A stretch of 20,304 nucleotides of DNA from Scatacola_A faecigallinarum (GCA_018713605.1 DVOM01000012.1:1-20304), one strand, 5' to 3'. Positions 6,252 to 13,953 are shown, numbered from the stretch's first letter. Notes: generated by a model from the letters alone, not told the origin. Numbers and translations are program-made.

Positions 6252-6326
6252 GTCTAAATTGAGGTAAAACGGTAACAAATTGCGAGAGTATTATCTTTAT
6301 TATTAACTTTTAATAACTTATGTCTT

Positions 6327-6803
6327 ATGGGAATATTTATTGGTATTTTAGTTCTGCTCGTTTGGATTTCGCCTTATTGGTGGATAGACAAATGCAGCAA
6401 GGAAAATGTCGAATTGGCATTCGTGGGGATATCTGCGTTTTTTGTTTTCGCGATTATTGGCGGCGGCTGGCAGTTTGGGCTGGGCGTAATCATATTGAGT
6501 ATTCATTTGATTATCGCTTATTTTCGGGAATTTTCCGACTGGGGAGCCGGTAATGTTTTTTCCAGCCGGAAATCGTCTGGTTCGCGGTCAAGCAGCCGTT
6601 CTGCTTCAGGCAGCTGTGATATGGACGGTGATTACCTGAGCTATCATCAGGAACAGGCGATGAAAGATTACTGGGACAACGTCGATTCGACGCATTCCTG
6701 GAATGACAGGCCGGATATTTATGACCATGAAGGAAACATTGATTATGACAAGGTTGATCAGGCCAACGAAGACATGAATGCCGAAATAAACGGCAGGGTA
6801 TAA
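6327..6803 (+). CDS. Uncharacterised small membrane protein with Ser-rich linker
   Basis: A 158-residue protein with three likely membrane helices: about 2-18 (IFIGILVLLVWI), 28-45 and 50-66. A Ser/Arg-rich linker follows (79-96, SSRKSSGSRSSSRSASGS), then an acidic, aromatic cytoplasmic or periplasmic tail rich in Asp and Tyr (98-158). I do not recognise the family. The start at 6327 has no visible ribosome binding site, and no in-frame alternative looks better, so translation may be leaderless or weak. A strong terminator follows 6 bases after the stop codon. The gene stands alone between the acetyltransferase pair and the isochorismatase-family gene. Confidence 0.75.
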   Translation: MGIFIGILVLLVWISPYWWIDKCSKENVELAFVGISAFFVFAIIGGGWQFGLGVIILSIHLIIAYFREFSDWGAGNVFSSRKSSGSRSSSRSASGSCDMDGDYLSYHQEQAMKDYWDNVDSTHSWNDRPDIYDHEGNIDYDKVDQANEDMNAEINGRV

Positions 6804-6809
6804 TAAAAA

Positions 6810-6847
6810 TGAACGCTGCAGCCTTTGGGTTACAGCGTTCATTTTTT
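6810..6847 (+). terminator. Rho-independent terminator
   Basis: The 9-bp stem TGAACGCTG (6810-6818) with CAGCGTTCA (6833-6841) has a 14-base loop and is followed by TTTTTT (6842-6847). Confidence 0.88.
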
Positions 6848-6903
6848 GTTAACGATATCGGAATAACATAAATCCGTATTTGTCAGAACAGAGGGGAACA
6901 GCC

Positions 6904-7452
6904 ATGCTTATGGATAAAAACAATTCAATTCTGCTGGTCATTGACGTTCAGGAAAATCTGACGCCGGTTCAGGAAAGTCCCCGCGAGGTCATCAACGGCT
7001 GCACAACCCTGCTTGAAGTTGCCGGGGAGCTGAACATTCCCTGTGTCATTGCCGAACAGGACCATAAGGTTTTCGGCCAGACGATGATTGATTTGCGGCG
7101 GGTCTTGAAAAAAGATACCAAATATTACGAAAAGGACACTTTCTCCTGCTACAAAAACGATACCATCCGTAAGGTAGTCGAGGACAGCGGACGAAAACAG
7201 ATTATCATCGCCGGACTGGAAGTGCATTTGTGCGTGCTTCAAACCGCAATAGATTTTCATAATGCCGGTTATGAAGTTTTTGTCGTAACCGACGCCTGTT
7301 CTTCGCGCAGCAATTTTCAGAATGCACTGGGATTGCAGCGTCTTGCCAAAAACGGAATTGACATCGTTTCGCGCGAGATGGTGCTGTTTGAATGGCTTGA
7401 CCGTTCCGGCAGCGAACTGTTTGACGAACTTTGGGAGCGCCGCCTGCGTTAA
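6904..7452 (+). CDS. Isochorismatase-family cysteine hydrolase
   Basis: A 182-residue member of the isochorismatase-like (cysteine hydrolase) superfamily. The catalytic triad can be placed as Asp14 (LLVIDVQENL), Lys77 (YYEKDTFSCY) and Cys110 (GLEVHLCVLQTA), with the usual cis-peptide segment before the cysteine. Length and motifs fit the YcaC/nicotinamidase-like single-domain group rather than a true isochorismatase, and the substrate is unknown. The start at 6904 is preferred over an upstream in-frame start at 6880 because GAGGGG (6891-6896) lies 7 bases ahead of it. It converges on the next gene, and the tetranucleotide TTAA at 7449-7452 supplies both stop codons. Confidence 0.93.
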   Translation: MLMDKNNSILLVIDVQENLTPVQESPREVINGCTTLLEVAGELNIPCVIAEQDHKVFGQTMIDLRRVLKKDTKYYEKDTFSCYKNDTIRKVVEDSGRKQIIIAGLEVHLCVLQTAIDFHNAGYEVFVVTDACSSRSNFQNALGLQRLAKNGIDIVSREMVLFEWLDRSGSELFDELWERRLR

Positions 7453-7949
7453 GCCTGTTTTTTAAGGCTGACATAATTGCCGACGATACTCTCGATTGCC
7501 TCTGCGTCGCGGGGCTCCATGGCATAAAGCGGAATTGAAAAAGCCGAAAATTCGGAGTTCTTAATCAATTTTTGCATAAAGTTCAAATGATGTTTGGACA
7601 GGTCTTTTACTTCCAAAACAATTATTTCTCTTCGGCAGCATTGGTGGCCGACCTGTATTTTGCGGGCTTTTTTGATATCTTTCCATTTCAGCGGCGCGCA
7701 CAGGTCAATTTTTATTGATGCGGGCGTAATAACGGCCAGCGGATGATGGATGATAATGACGGCCGACGCAGCGGCAACCGACAAAAGACAGGTACCGACG
7801 GCAAAGCTGTAAACAAGGCCGTATTGCGGAAAAATAACCCAGGTAAAAAACAGCGCCAGAGTCAGCAGGCCAAGGTTAAACAGAAGATACAACGCCAGTT
7901 TGCGGCGGCTGTAATAAAAAATGTCCGTCCGGCTAAGATTCTTTTTCAT
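7449..7949 (-). CDS. Two-helix membrane protein, STM3941-like
   Basis: A 166-residue protein. A basic N-terminus (MKKNLSR) is followed by membrane helices at about 17-37 and 46-67. A soluble beta-rich domain then contains a SIKID...LKWKDI pattern, typical of a PH-like fold. This layout resembles the small STM3941-type membrane proteins, whose function is unknown; the resemblance is by pattern only. The start at 7949 is chosen because GGAGGT (7955-7960) stands 5 bases ahead; a start 60 bases upstream would add an unlikely N-terminus. It is divergent from the gene at 8088 and shares its stop with the hydrolase on the other strand. Confidence 0.75.
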   Translation of the reverse strand: MKKNLSRTDIFYYSRRKLALYLLFNLGLLTLALFFTWVIFPQYGLVYSFAVGTCLLSVAAASAVIIIHHPLAVITPASIKIDLCAPLKWKDIKKARKIQVGHQCCRREIIVLEVKDLSKHHLNFMQKLIKNSEFSAFSIPLYAMEPRDAEAIESIVGNYVSLKKQA

Positions 7950-8087
7950 GACGCACCTCCACATCTGATGACAATATCTTATTCTATAATGAAACAAAAT
8001 TTGCGGCAATCGGAATAGCGTTGCAGTTTTATGACAATTTGTTCAGAAGTTTAGTTTTTATAAACTTGTACAGTGTAGCATACATAC

Positions 8088-8603
8088 ATGAAAATACGCA
8101 GACTTTTGATTATCGCCGGTGTTTGCGGCGCTGTTATCTGGAAATTTAATCCGGCTTATGTGCCGGATACGGCATATGCTCAGGCCGAATTGGAGCGGGT
8201 TTCGGCTTTTATGCTTTATCAGCGCCGTTATACGGAAGCACTGTATGCCTATTGCCTGTCTTATAATTACCGGCTTGACGGGCTGGTCGTCGAATTTAAC
8301 CGTCTGCATGCCCGGCAGATAGCAGACGCGGAAGCGTTTGTCGCCCGTTTTCAACCTTGGGAACGTTTTTCTTTCCGTAAGGAAATAAATCGTGTTTATG
8401 CTGAACAGGAACCGGAATTTTTAGCGCAGCTGGAGCGCTCTTATGATGAAAATCTGCGCCTTTTCGGTTTGGTCGGGCAAAGTTTCAGTCGTTATGATTT
8501 CTGCCAATGGGCGGATAATCATCCGGCGGAGCTGTTCCGGGGAAAAACCGACGCCGACGTTATGTCTCGGCAGGTTTTCCCGTCAGAGACAATGCAAAAT
8601 TAA
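8088..8603 (+). CDS. Uncharacterised exported or membrane-anchored protein
   Basis: A 171-residue protein with a basic start (MKIRR), a hydrophobic segment at about 6-18 (LLIIAGVCGAVIW) and then a soluble helical body rich in aromatic and Arg/Glu residues (for example ALYAYCLSYNYRLDG, FQPWERFSF). It would be a signal peptide or a single N-terminal anchor with the rest outside the cytoplasm. No known family is recognised. No clear ribosome site precedes the ATG. Its last 44 bases overlap, tail to tail, the end of the nucleotidyltransferase array on the other strand, so each transcript would carry antisense to the other. Confidence 0.7.
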   Translation: MKIRRLLIIAGVCGAVIWKFNPAYVPDTAYAQAELERVSAFMLYQRRYTEALYAYCLSYNYRLDGLVVEFNRLHARQIADAEAFVARFQPWERFSFRKEINRVYAEQEPEFLAQLERSYDENLRLFGLVGQSFSRYDFCQWADNHPAELFRGKTDADVMSRQVFPSETMQN

Positions 8604-10074
8604 GGCTGTCGTTCATGTTGCTGCTAAATAGTTTTATCAGTCCCTGCTGTGAAAGAAGCGTATAAACCAAATGGACGTCGGGAGCATTGTCATTGTCCGT
8701 GTTCATCTGTCTGATGAGCCTGTCGCGTATCTTTTGACAGTCGGAAACGGTATAGTGTCCGTCGGTAATTTTAAATTGTCTCATGAAAAGTGCATAATTT
8801 TTAAGTTCTTCATAAAACCGAACAGCAAGTTCTGTTGCCGATATTCCGGCAAAACCGCAGCGTACCGGTTCTTTCAGCCATTTATTCTGCAAAAGCGAAT
8901 AGCGTTCCAGCGTAAAATCCGTTTTCAGCGTAATATCAACCATTTTGCCGCCTATGCGGAATTGGGGCAGAACGTCGACGGCTGCTGCGTAAATTTCGGT
9001 CAGAAAATCAACGGCTCTTGCCTTGTCTCGCAGGTCGATGTACGGACATTTGTCAAAGTCGACAATAACGGCGATGTCGATATCTGAATCTGCTCTGTAG
9101 CTGTAACCGGCCATGGAGCCGATGAGACATACGTCTTTGATTGCAGCGCCGTCAAGTTTTCCCGCCGTGTGTTCAAAAACGATTTTTGCCGCATCAATCA
9201 GTTTTTTTCGCAGGTCTTCATGTATATGTGCTTCGTTGTCAAAGAGCAGCGGCGAAAGCCTGTCCTGCGGAGACAACAGCCTTTGTGCCGTATCTTTCGG
9301 CGTTTCGGTTGCCGCGCGGCTGTTTCCGGTCGTCAGATTATTAATGCGTTGCAGGTTGTTTAGGGCAATCATCAGTCCGAGACCTTGTATCTGATGCTGA
9401 GAACGAAGGATTTTGTAAACGATGTTGACAAGATAGGTATCGTTTCGCATGTCAAAAATCAGTGATTTGTAATAACCGTACAAGGCTTCGTTTTTTTCTT
9501 TTGCCGATGTTTCTTTTGCGATTATGCCATGCAGGGTTTGCGCAATTTCCGCCAGTTTGTCGTAGTAAGCGTCTGCAACAGCCTGAACGGTAATATTGTC
9601 CAACAAGTTATTGTCAAATTTAAATATCCACCGGTTGTGAAGCAGGGAATATTGGGGCGAGTATTTGTGCTTGAAACGGTCCGGGCTTACTTCGACGCTG
9701 ATGCCGTGCCATTTGCTTTGTAAGTCGTCAGGCAGCCACTCGGACGCAATGTTGCCGATATACTTATGGAAATAGCGACAGTAGTCTTCATTCAGATAGC
9801 CGTTGTTTTTGTCCTGAATGTCAATAACGAGGTCGATGTCCGAATTGTCATGATAGAAGTATGATGCCTGCGAACCGGCCAGACTGATGTCCTTAATGAC
9901 CGTGTCTTCAAATTTTCTGTAAATGTTGTCGATATATATTTGTGCAAATTCCAGAAGGCTTCTGCGCACCTCTTCATGCATAACGTCATTTTCGTCAAAC
10001 AGCAGCGGATTAAGCCTTTCTTTCGGAGAAAGCAGGCTTTGCGCAATTCTTTCGACACAACCTTTTATTGCCAT
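8560..10074 (-). CDS. Two-domain nucleotidyltransferase-family protein (array gene 6)
   Basis: The last and longest member of the array, 504 residues, is a head-to-tail fusion of two copies of the same family. Domain 1 (about 1-250) has LNPLLF at 21-26, GS67-68, SDID with Asp79/Asp81, a third acid as Glu128 (ISVEVS) and YSLLHNRW (142-149). Domain 2 (about 262-504) repeats this with LSPLLF (273-278), GS319-320, Asp331/Asp333, Asp380 (MVDITL) and YSLLQNKW (392-399). Both active sites look intact, though domain 1 carries Glu where all but one of the other copies have Asp. Pol-beta-type enzymes transfer a nucleotide to RNA, protein or a small molecule; the target here is unknown. GGGAG precedes the start, and the preceding gene ends 12 bases upstream. 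Confidence 0.9.
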   Translation of the reverse strand: MAIKGCVERIAQSLLSPKERLNPLLFDENDVMHEEVRRSLLEFAQIYIDNIYRKFEDTVIKDISLAGSQASYFYHDNSDIDLVIDIQDKNNGYLNEDYCRYFHKYIGNIASEWLPDDLQSKWHGISVEVSPDRFKHKYSPQYSLLHNRWIFKFDNNLLDNITVQAVADAYYDKLAEIAQTLHGIIAKETSAKEKNEALYGYYKSLIFDMRNDTYLVNIVYKILRSQHQIQGLGLMIALNNLQRINNLTTGNSRAATETPKDTAQRLLSPQDRLSPLLFDNEAHIHEDLRKKLIDAAKIVFEHTAGKLDGAAIKDVCLIGSMAGYSYRADSDIDIAVIVDFDKCPYIDLRDKARAVDFLTEIYAAAVDVLPQFRIGGKMVDITLKTDFTLERYSLLQNKWLKEPVRCGFAGISATELAVRFYEELKNYALFMRQFKITDGHYTVSDCQKIRDRLIRQMNTDNDNAPDVHLVYTLLSQQGLIKLFSSNMNDSLNFALSLTGKPAET

Positions 10075-10086
10075 GACATTTCTCCC

Positions 10087-10842
10087 TCAGGCAAAATACA
10101 TAAAATAGGAATCTCGAACATATTTTTTCAGCTGTTCGGCTTTTCCCAGCCGCCGAAACAGTCTGAAAGCCTGAAAATCAAGGTTATATTCCTTTTCTTT
10201 CATATTGCGTTCATTGTCCAAGGCGTCGACATAGAGCATTTGGTAAAAGTTTTCGACTTTCAGACAGTCGGCCGGTGCAATGAAGTCTTTTTCGCTTTTG
10301 GGCAGCGAACGCATAAAGTTATTGACGGTTTCGTCGACTTCGACATAGCGTTTGTACAAATCGTTCAGCGAATAGGTAAAATGTTTTCTCTCCGGAAAAC
10401 TCAGCCATTTGTTCTGCGTAACGGAATAGATGCCGGAACCTCCCGGCATGGTTGCATAGCTGGCATAGTTGACCGGTCGGCCGTAAATTTCGAAGTTGAA
10501 GCCGCGATTGCGATAACCCCCGTTGCCGAGTTTCAGTTTTTCTTCAAAATCTTCGGGCGACTGCAATGCCGCGGGCATTTCCCATAACAGAACCACGTCG
10601 ATTTCGCTTTGCGGCAGATAAAGATAACCGGCACAGCTGCCGCAGATGAGCACGTCTTTGAGTTTGACCTGCTTAAATGTCTCCCGGACGAGTTCGCCGG
10701 CAAATTCGACAATGTTCAAAATGACTTCCCTCACTTCCGGACGCAGTTTCTGGTTGGCGGAAAACAGCTCCGGACACAGATTGTCCTGAACATGTATCAG
10801 TGCGTTTATCTGTTGTTTGACGTAGTCTTCGTTATTGTCCAT
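10087..10842 (-). CDS. Degenerate nucleotidyltransferase-family protein (array gene 5)
   Basis: A 251-residue paralogue with the family frame: LCPELF (22-27), R38...IL, GS68-69, YSVTQNKW (139-146) and a helical C-terminus. The active site is altered. The usual SDID is SEID (Glu80, Asp82), and the third acid is replaced by Asn125 (RPVNYA). It may have lost catalysis and kept a binding or partner role. It is closest to the gene at 13132: both share NFMRSLP/DFMAALP, EKDF/ERNF and FRLFRRLGK/YRCFRRYGK blocks. The start overlaps the end of the upstream gene by 11 bases, and AAAGGA stands ahead of the ATG. Confidence 0.88.
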   Translation of the reverse strand: MDNNEDYVKQQINALIHVQDNLCPELFSANQKLRPEVREVILNIVEFAGELVRETFKQVKLKDVLICGSCAGYLYLPQSEIDVVLLWEMPAALQSPEDFEEKLKLGNGGYRNRGFNFEIYGRPVNYASYATMPGGSGIYSVTQNKWLSFPERKHFTYSLNDLYKRYVEVDETVNNFMRSLPKSEKDFIAPADCLKVENFYQMLYVDALDNERNMKEKEYNLDFQAFRLFRRLGKAEQLKKYVRDSYFMYFA

Positions 10843-11605
10843 GGTTTGTCCTTTCTGGTGAAAAGTAAAAGTCGTTTTCCATTTGCGAGAGCAGAACCCC
10901 CAGCTGTTTCAGTTCTTTTCGTCTGACAAAAAGCCGGTAGATTAGAAATTTTTTTATATTTGCGTCATAGTCTTGGCCCAGGTTATATTTGATGGAAAAG
11001 AATGAACGGCGCAGCCGGTTGAGGTTGTAGAGGTTCTGAGCGGCGGCGGTGCCGTTCGAAAAATCAAACTCTGCAATGGCTTTTTCGATACGGCGGCGGA
11101 ACAGATAATAGCCTTTGACGATCTCCCCGGGCGAAAAACGCGCCGCCAAATTGTCTTTTCTGGGTCTGGTCGCCCAACGGTCATTGAGAACCGAATAATT
11201 GCCGCCGCTGTCATAGCGTACGGGAGCAAAGGCTATGTCAAGAAAAAGGCCGTTGACATAAAAAACGGGCAGAGGGTTTTCGTCTCCGTCCAGTTCCGCG
11301 CAACAGCAGCATTGGCAGAAAAAACTCAGATTTTTGATTGTCGGATTATCCGTTTCCAAAAATATTCTGACATCAATGTCCGAATTTTCATGATACATAT
11401 AACCGCCTGCCGAACCGACAATGACGATGTCAGCGACTTTGAGACCGTAAAGGCCGCTGACCCTTTGCCGAATCATGAAGTCGGCTGTTTTCATAATTTT
11501 TTGCCGCACGTCGGGAAGCAGGCGTTCGTCGGCGCCGAAAATTTTCGGATGCAGTGTCGGTTGCGTTTGCAGCAATTCTCTGGCCGTTTGCAGCAGCGGG
11601 ATCAT
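10832..11605 (-). CDS. Nucleotidyltransferase-family protein (array gene 4)
   Basis: A 257-residue paralogue with LHPKIF (18-23), GS64-65, SDID with Asp76/Asp78, Asp123 in FLDIAF and YSVLNDRW (137-144). All three expected carboxylates are present, so it should be able to bind metal and nucleotide. Unlike its neighbours it carries a cluster of five cysteines at residues 97-102 (CQCCCC), between the active-site strand and the third acid. That cluster could bind metal or form disulphides. The start overlaps the stop of the upstream gene in an ATGA, and GGGAGG lies 10 bases ahead. Confidence 0.9.
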   Translation of the reverse strand: MIPLLQTARELLQTQPTLHPKIFGADERLLPDVRQKIMKTADFMIRQRVSGLYGLKVADIVIVGSAGGYMYHENSDIDVRIFLETDNPTIKNLSFFCQCCCCAELDGDENPLPVFYVNGLFLDIAFAPVRYDSGGNYSVLNDRWATRPRKDNLAARFSPGEIVKGYYLFRRRIEKAIAEFDFSNGTAAAQNLYNLNRLRRSFFSIKYNLGQDYDANIKKFLIYRLFVRRKELKQLGVLLSQMENDFYFSPERTNHGQ

Positions 11606-12372
11606 CTTTCGTATTCCTCCCTCAGCGAAAGACGGTCGTTATTGGCTTGTCTTTCAAAATCAATAAGTTCCCGCAGAAAATGCGTCTTGCGGATGAGCTT
11701 AAATGACAGAAAATCAACCAGACCGCTGTCGACATCGGCTCGGACATGAGCATCGGCTTGAAAATAATCGGTAAAATTTTGAGCGATTTTTTGAAGCTCT
11801 GCCGGCCGGAAACAGCCGTTTTGAGGAGAAAATTCCGCAAAAGAACGGTATGACGAGGCTGTTTTTTTGTAAAAGTTTTGGATTAATAGTGCTGGTTGAA
11901 CGCCGGTAAGGTCGAAATCGCATCGCGGTTTGATGTTCCAGCGATTATGCAGAACCGAATAGTTGCCCATTACAAAGTTGTCGTCTTCGTCAAACTTTAT
12001 GTCAATGAAGTGGTCATATAAACGTAGTCGGACATTGTTCCGATAAAACGTATTGTTGAGTATTTTCAGAAATTTTTTGACATTGCTGCCGATAGCTCTG
12101 TTATGGCTCAGGTTGAGAATGATTTTGAGGTCAAAATCAGAAGCCGATGTATAAAAATAACTCGCTGATGAACCGACCAGTATAATATCTGATACTTGAA
12201 TGTCCTGAATAGTCCGTAACACTTTGGCAATGTAGAAGTTGGCCTTTTTCAACAGTTCCTGGCGCGTTTCCTCCAGCATAAATCCGTCTTCCCCAAAAAG
12301 GAGCGGATGCAGTTTGTCCTGAATTTTCAATATGGTTTTGGCGGTTTTCAAAATATTTCTGTCGGGCAGCAT
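11602..12372 (-). CDS. Nucleotidyltransferase-family protein (array gene 3)
   Basis: A 256-residue paralogue with LHPLLF (21-26), GS67-68, SDFD with Asp79/Asp81, Asp124 in FIDIKF and YSVLHNRW (138-145). The active site looks complete. The start at 12372 is fixed by AAGGAGGG (12376-12383), 4 bases ahead, which itself overlaps the stop codon of the upstream gene (TAAGGAGG). A longer in-frame reading up to 12489 would overlap that gene by over 100 bases and is rejected. The C-terminal half is helical and charged, with FLSFKLIRKTHFL near the end, matching the helical tail of the other copies. Confidence 0.9.
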   Translation of the reverse strand: MLPDRNILKTAKTILKIQDKLHPLLFGEDGFMLEETRQELLKKANFYIAKVLRTIQDIQVSDIILVGSSASYFYTSASDFDLKIILNLSHNRAIGSNVKKFLKILNNTFYRNNVRLRLYDHFIDIKFDEDDNFVMGNYSVLHNRWNIKPRCDFDLTGVQPALLIQNFYKKTASSYRSFAEFSPQNGCFRPAELQKIAQNFTDYFQADAHVRADVDSGLVDFLSFKLIRKTHFLRELIDFERQANNDRLSLREEYER

Positions 12373-12382
12373 TGTTCCCTCC

Positions 12383-13120
12383 TTATTCCAGAGAAAAACT
12401 GTCGACTGCGGCGTTGACGCAGTCGGAGCCGAATTCCTGCATTTTGCCGCTTTTGCAGAGCAGGCGGTAAGTAAAATAATCTTTGGCATTCAGTGCCGGA
12501 TGGTTGATTTCGCTGAAGAAAACGTTGATTCGTTCAATCTCGGCCGGGGCGTAGACGCCGTTTTCCATCGGTATTTCCGCCATAAAGCCGCTGATTTCGG
12601 CCAGCTTGCCGAAATAGCCCTTAATCAGAAGGTCTTTGTCGATGCCCTCGGCCGGGTATTTTTGCGGTAAAATAATCCATCGGTTATGTGTCAGTGAGTA
12701 ACAGCCGAGAAAATCGTCAAATTTTGCTTCAAATTTAATGTCCAGCGGCATTTTGTTGACGGTCAGATATGTTTTGTGTCCGAAACAGTTGACGGCAATC
12801 AGCGACAGCAGGTCGTTAATGGCTTTTTCCGTATTCTGAATGCAGCCGCCGGCTTTGGCGCCGACCAAAACTTTAAGGTCAAGATCCGAATCTTTGTTAT
12901 AAAGGTATCTGGCACAGGAGCCGCAGAGAATAATCTCCCGGACTTCCAGCGACGGTATGTCTGCAATGGACTTTCGGATAAAGAAATCGGCGGCATCGAG
13001 CAGCTTCTGCCGTATGTCTTCATACATTCTGCCTTTGAAGTCAAAAATCATCGGATGAAGAAATTTTTGCGTTTTTGTAACTTCTTCGGCCAACCGGGCG
13101 ATTTCGAACGCGTAACTCAT
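12383..13120 (-). CDS. Nucleotidyltransferase-family protein (array gene 2)
   Basis: A 245-residue paralogue with LHPMIF (21-26), GS67-68, SDLD with Asp79/Asp81, Asp127 in PLDIKF and YSLTHNRW (141-148). The three acids expected for two-metal nucleotidyl transfer are present. The C-terminus is a helical domain ending with FTYRLLCKSGK, similar in form to the tails of the neighbouring copies. The ribosome site GGAGGCGG stands just before the ATG, and the stop of the upstream gene is only 11 bases away, so the genes are read as one unit. Confidence 0.9.
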   Translation of the reverse strand: MSYAFEIARLAEEVTKTQKFLHPMIFDFKGRMYEDIRQKLLDAADFFIRKSIADIPSLEVREIILCGSCARYLYNKDSDLDLKVLVGAKAGGCIQNTEKAINDLLSLIAVNCFGHKTYLTVNKMPLDIKFEAKFDDFLGCYSLTHNRWIILPQKYPAEGIDKDLLIKGYFGKLAEISGFMAEIPMENGVYAPAEIERINVFFSEINHPALNAKDYFTYRLLCKSGKMQEFGSDCVNAAVDSFSLE

Positions 13121-13131
13121 TCTTCCGCCTC

Positions 13132-13890
13132 CTAGCTGCTTAAGTTGTCGGCATAAGAGCGTGTAACGGCTTCCATCAGCTTGTTATGTTTGCCGTATCT
13201 GCGAAAACATCTGTAAACGGCATAGTCGATATCAAACTCCTTGTCTGGCGAGGTTGTCAGAACCCGGTCATTTTCCTTACGCAGGCTTTTGTAAAAATCT
13301 TCTGCTTTTTCGCAGCTTTCCATGGTCAGAAAGTTGCGCTCGTTGCGGGGAAGTGCCGCCATAAAATCGTCGGCATTTTGCACAAACGCCGCCATTTTTT
13401 CGGCAAATTGTTCCGGTGTAAAGCCGTATGCGCGTTTAACCGGCCGGCTTATCCATATGTCGTCCTTGACCGAATAAATGCCGGAGCTTGGCGGCGTGTC
13501 CGTATGCCATTTGTAATCGACGTTGTGGCCTCTGATGTCAAACTTATAGCCGCGGCCGACCAGACCGGAATTTAAAAAAATAAACTGCTGTTCAAATTCT
13601 TCGGCGCTGATTATGTTTTCGTCGGTTTTAAGCAAAACCATCAAATCAATGTCCGAATCTTCGCTGTAGGTGTAACCGCCCATACTGCCGCTAAGCACAA
13701 TGTCGGTCGTGGTCAGATTGACGAAAATATTCGCCGTATAATTGTTCATAAATTCGGCAATGTTGAGCAGGGTTTGGCGGACTTCCGGGAGCATCCGCTC
13801 TTCAGCGTCAAATATTTTCGGGCACAGACGGTCGTTGATTTTTAAAAAGTTCTTGAACCCGGATTGCTGTTCGTCTTCAAAACTTATCAT
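13132..13890 (-). CDS. Nucleotidyltransferase-family protein (array gene 1)
   Basis: The first member of the array, 252 residues, with LCPKIF (22-27), GS68-69, SDID with Asp80/Asp82, Asp125 in NVDYKW and YSVKDDIW (139-146). The active site is complete, and it pairs with the degenerate gene 5 as the closest relative by C-terminal blocks. The ATG at 13890 has only a weak ribosome site. No clear promoter is visible in the 63 bases between it and the Cys-rich gene upstream; that gap is mostly a terminator hairpin. The array may therefore depend on read-through or on a promoter inside the 3' end of the Cys-rich gene. Confidence 0.9.
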   Translation of the reverse strand: MISFEDEQQSGFKNFLKINDRLCPKIFDAEERMLPEVRQTLLNIAEFMNNYTANIFVNLTTTDIVLSGSMGGYTYSEDSDIDLMVLLKTDENIISAEEFEQQFIFLNSGLVGRGYKFDIRGHNVDYKWHTDTPPSSGIYSVKDDIWISRPVKRAYGFTPEQFAEKMAAFVQNADDFMAALPRNERNFLTMESCEKAEDFYKSLRKENDRVLTTSPDKEFDIDYAVYRCFRRYGKHNKLMEAVTRSYADNLSS

Positions 13891-13917
13891 CTTTATCTGT
13901 TCTTTGGAAAAAAGGAA

Positions 13918-13945
13918 CCTGCCTGAAAATCGGGCTTCAGGCAGG
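13918..13945 (-). terminator. Terminator between the Cys-rich gene and the array
   Basis: A 10-bp perfect stem, CCTGCCTGAA (13918-13927) with TTCAGGCAGG (13936-13945), has an 8-base loop. On the minus strand it is followed by TTCCTTTTTT. The T run is interrupted, so termination may be partial and let some transcripts into the array. Confidence 0.75.
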
Positions 13946-13953
13946 CTCGGTAA

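Noticed and set aside
9940..10587. 215-codon plus-strand open frame
   Set aside because: Antisense to two well-supported array genes, with no start signal or family match.
8560..13890. MNT-HEPN toxin-antitoxin or CBASS system
   Set aside because: No HEPN R-x4-6-H gene, nuclease, membrane effector or cap gene is next to the array, and each copy carries its own helical C-terminal part.
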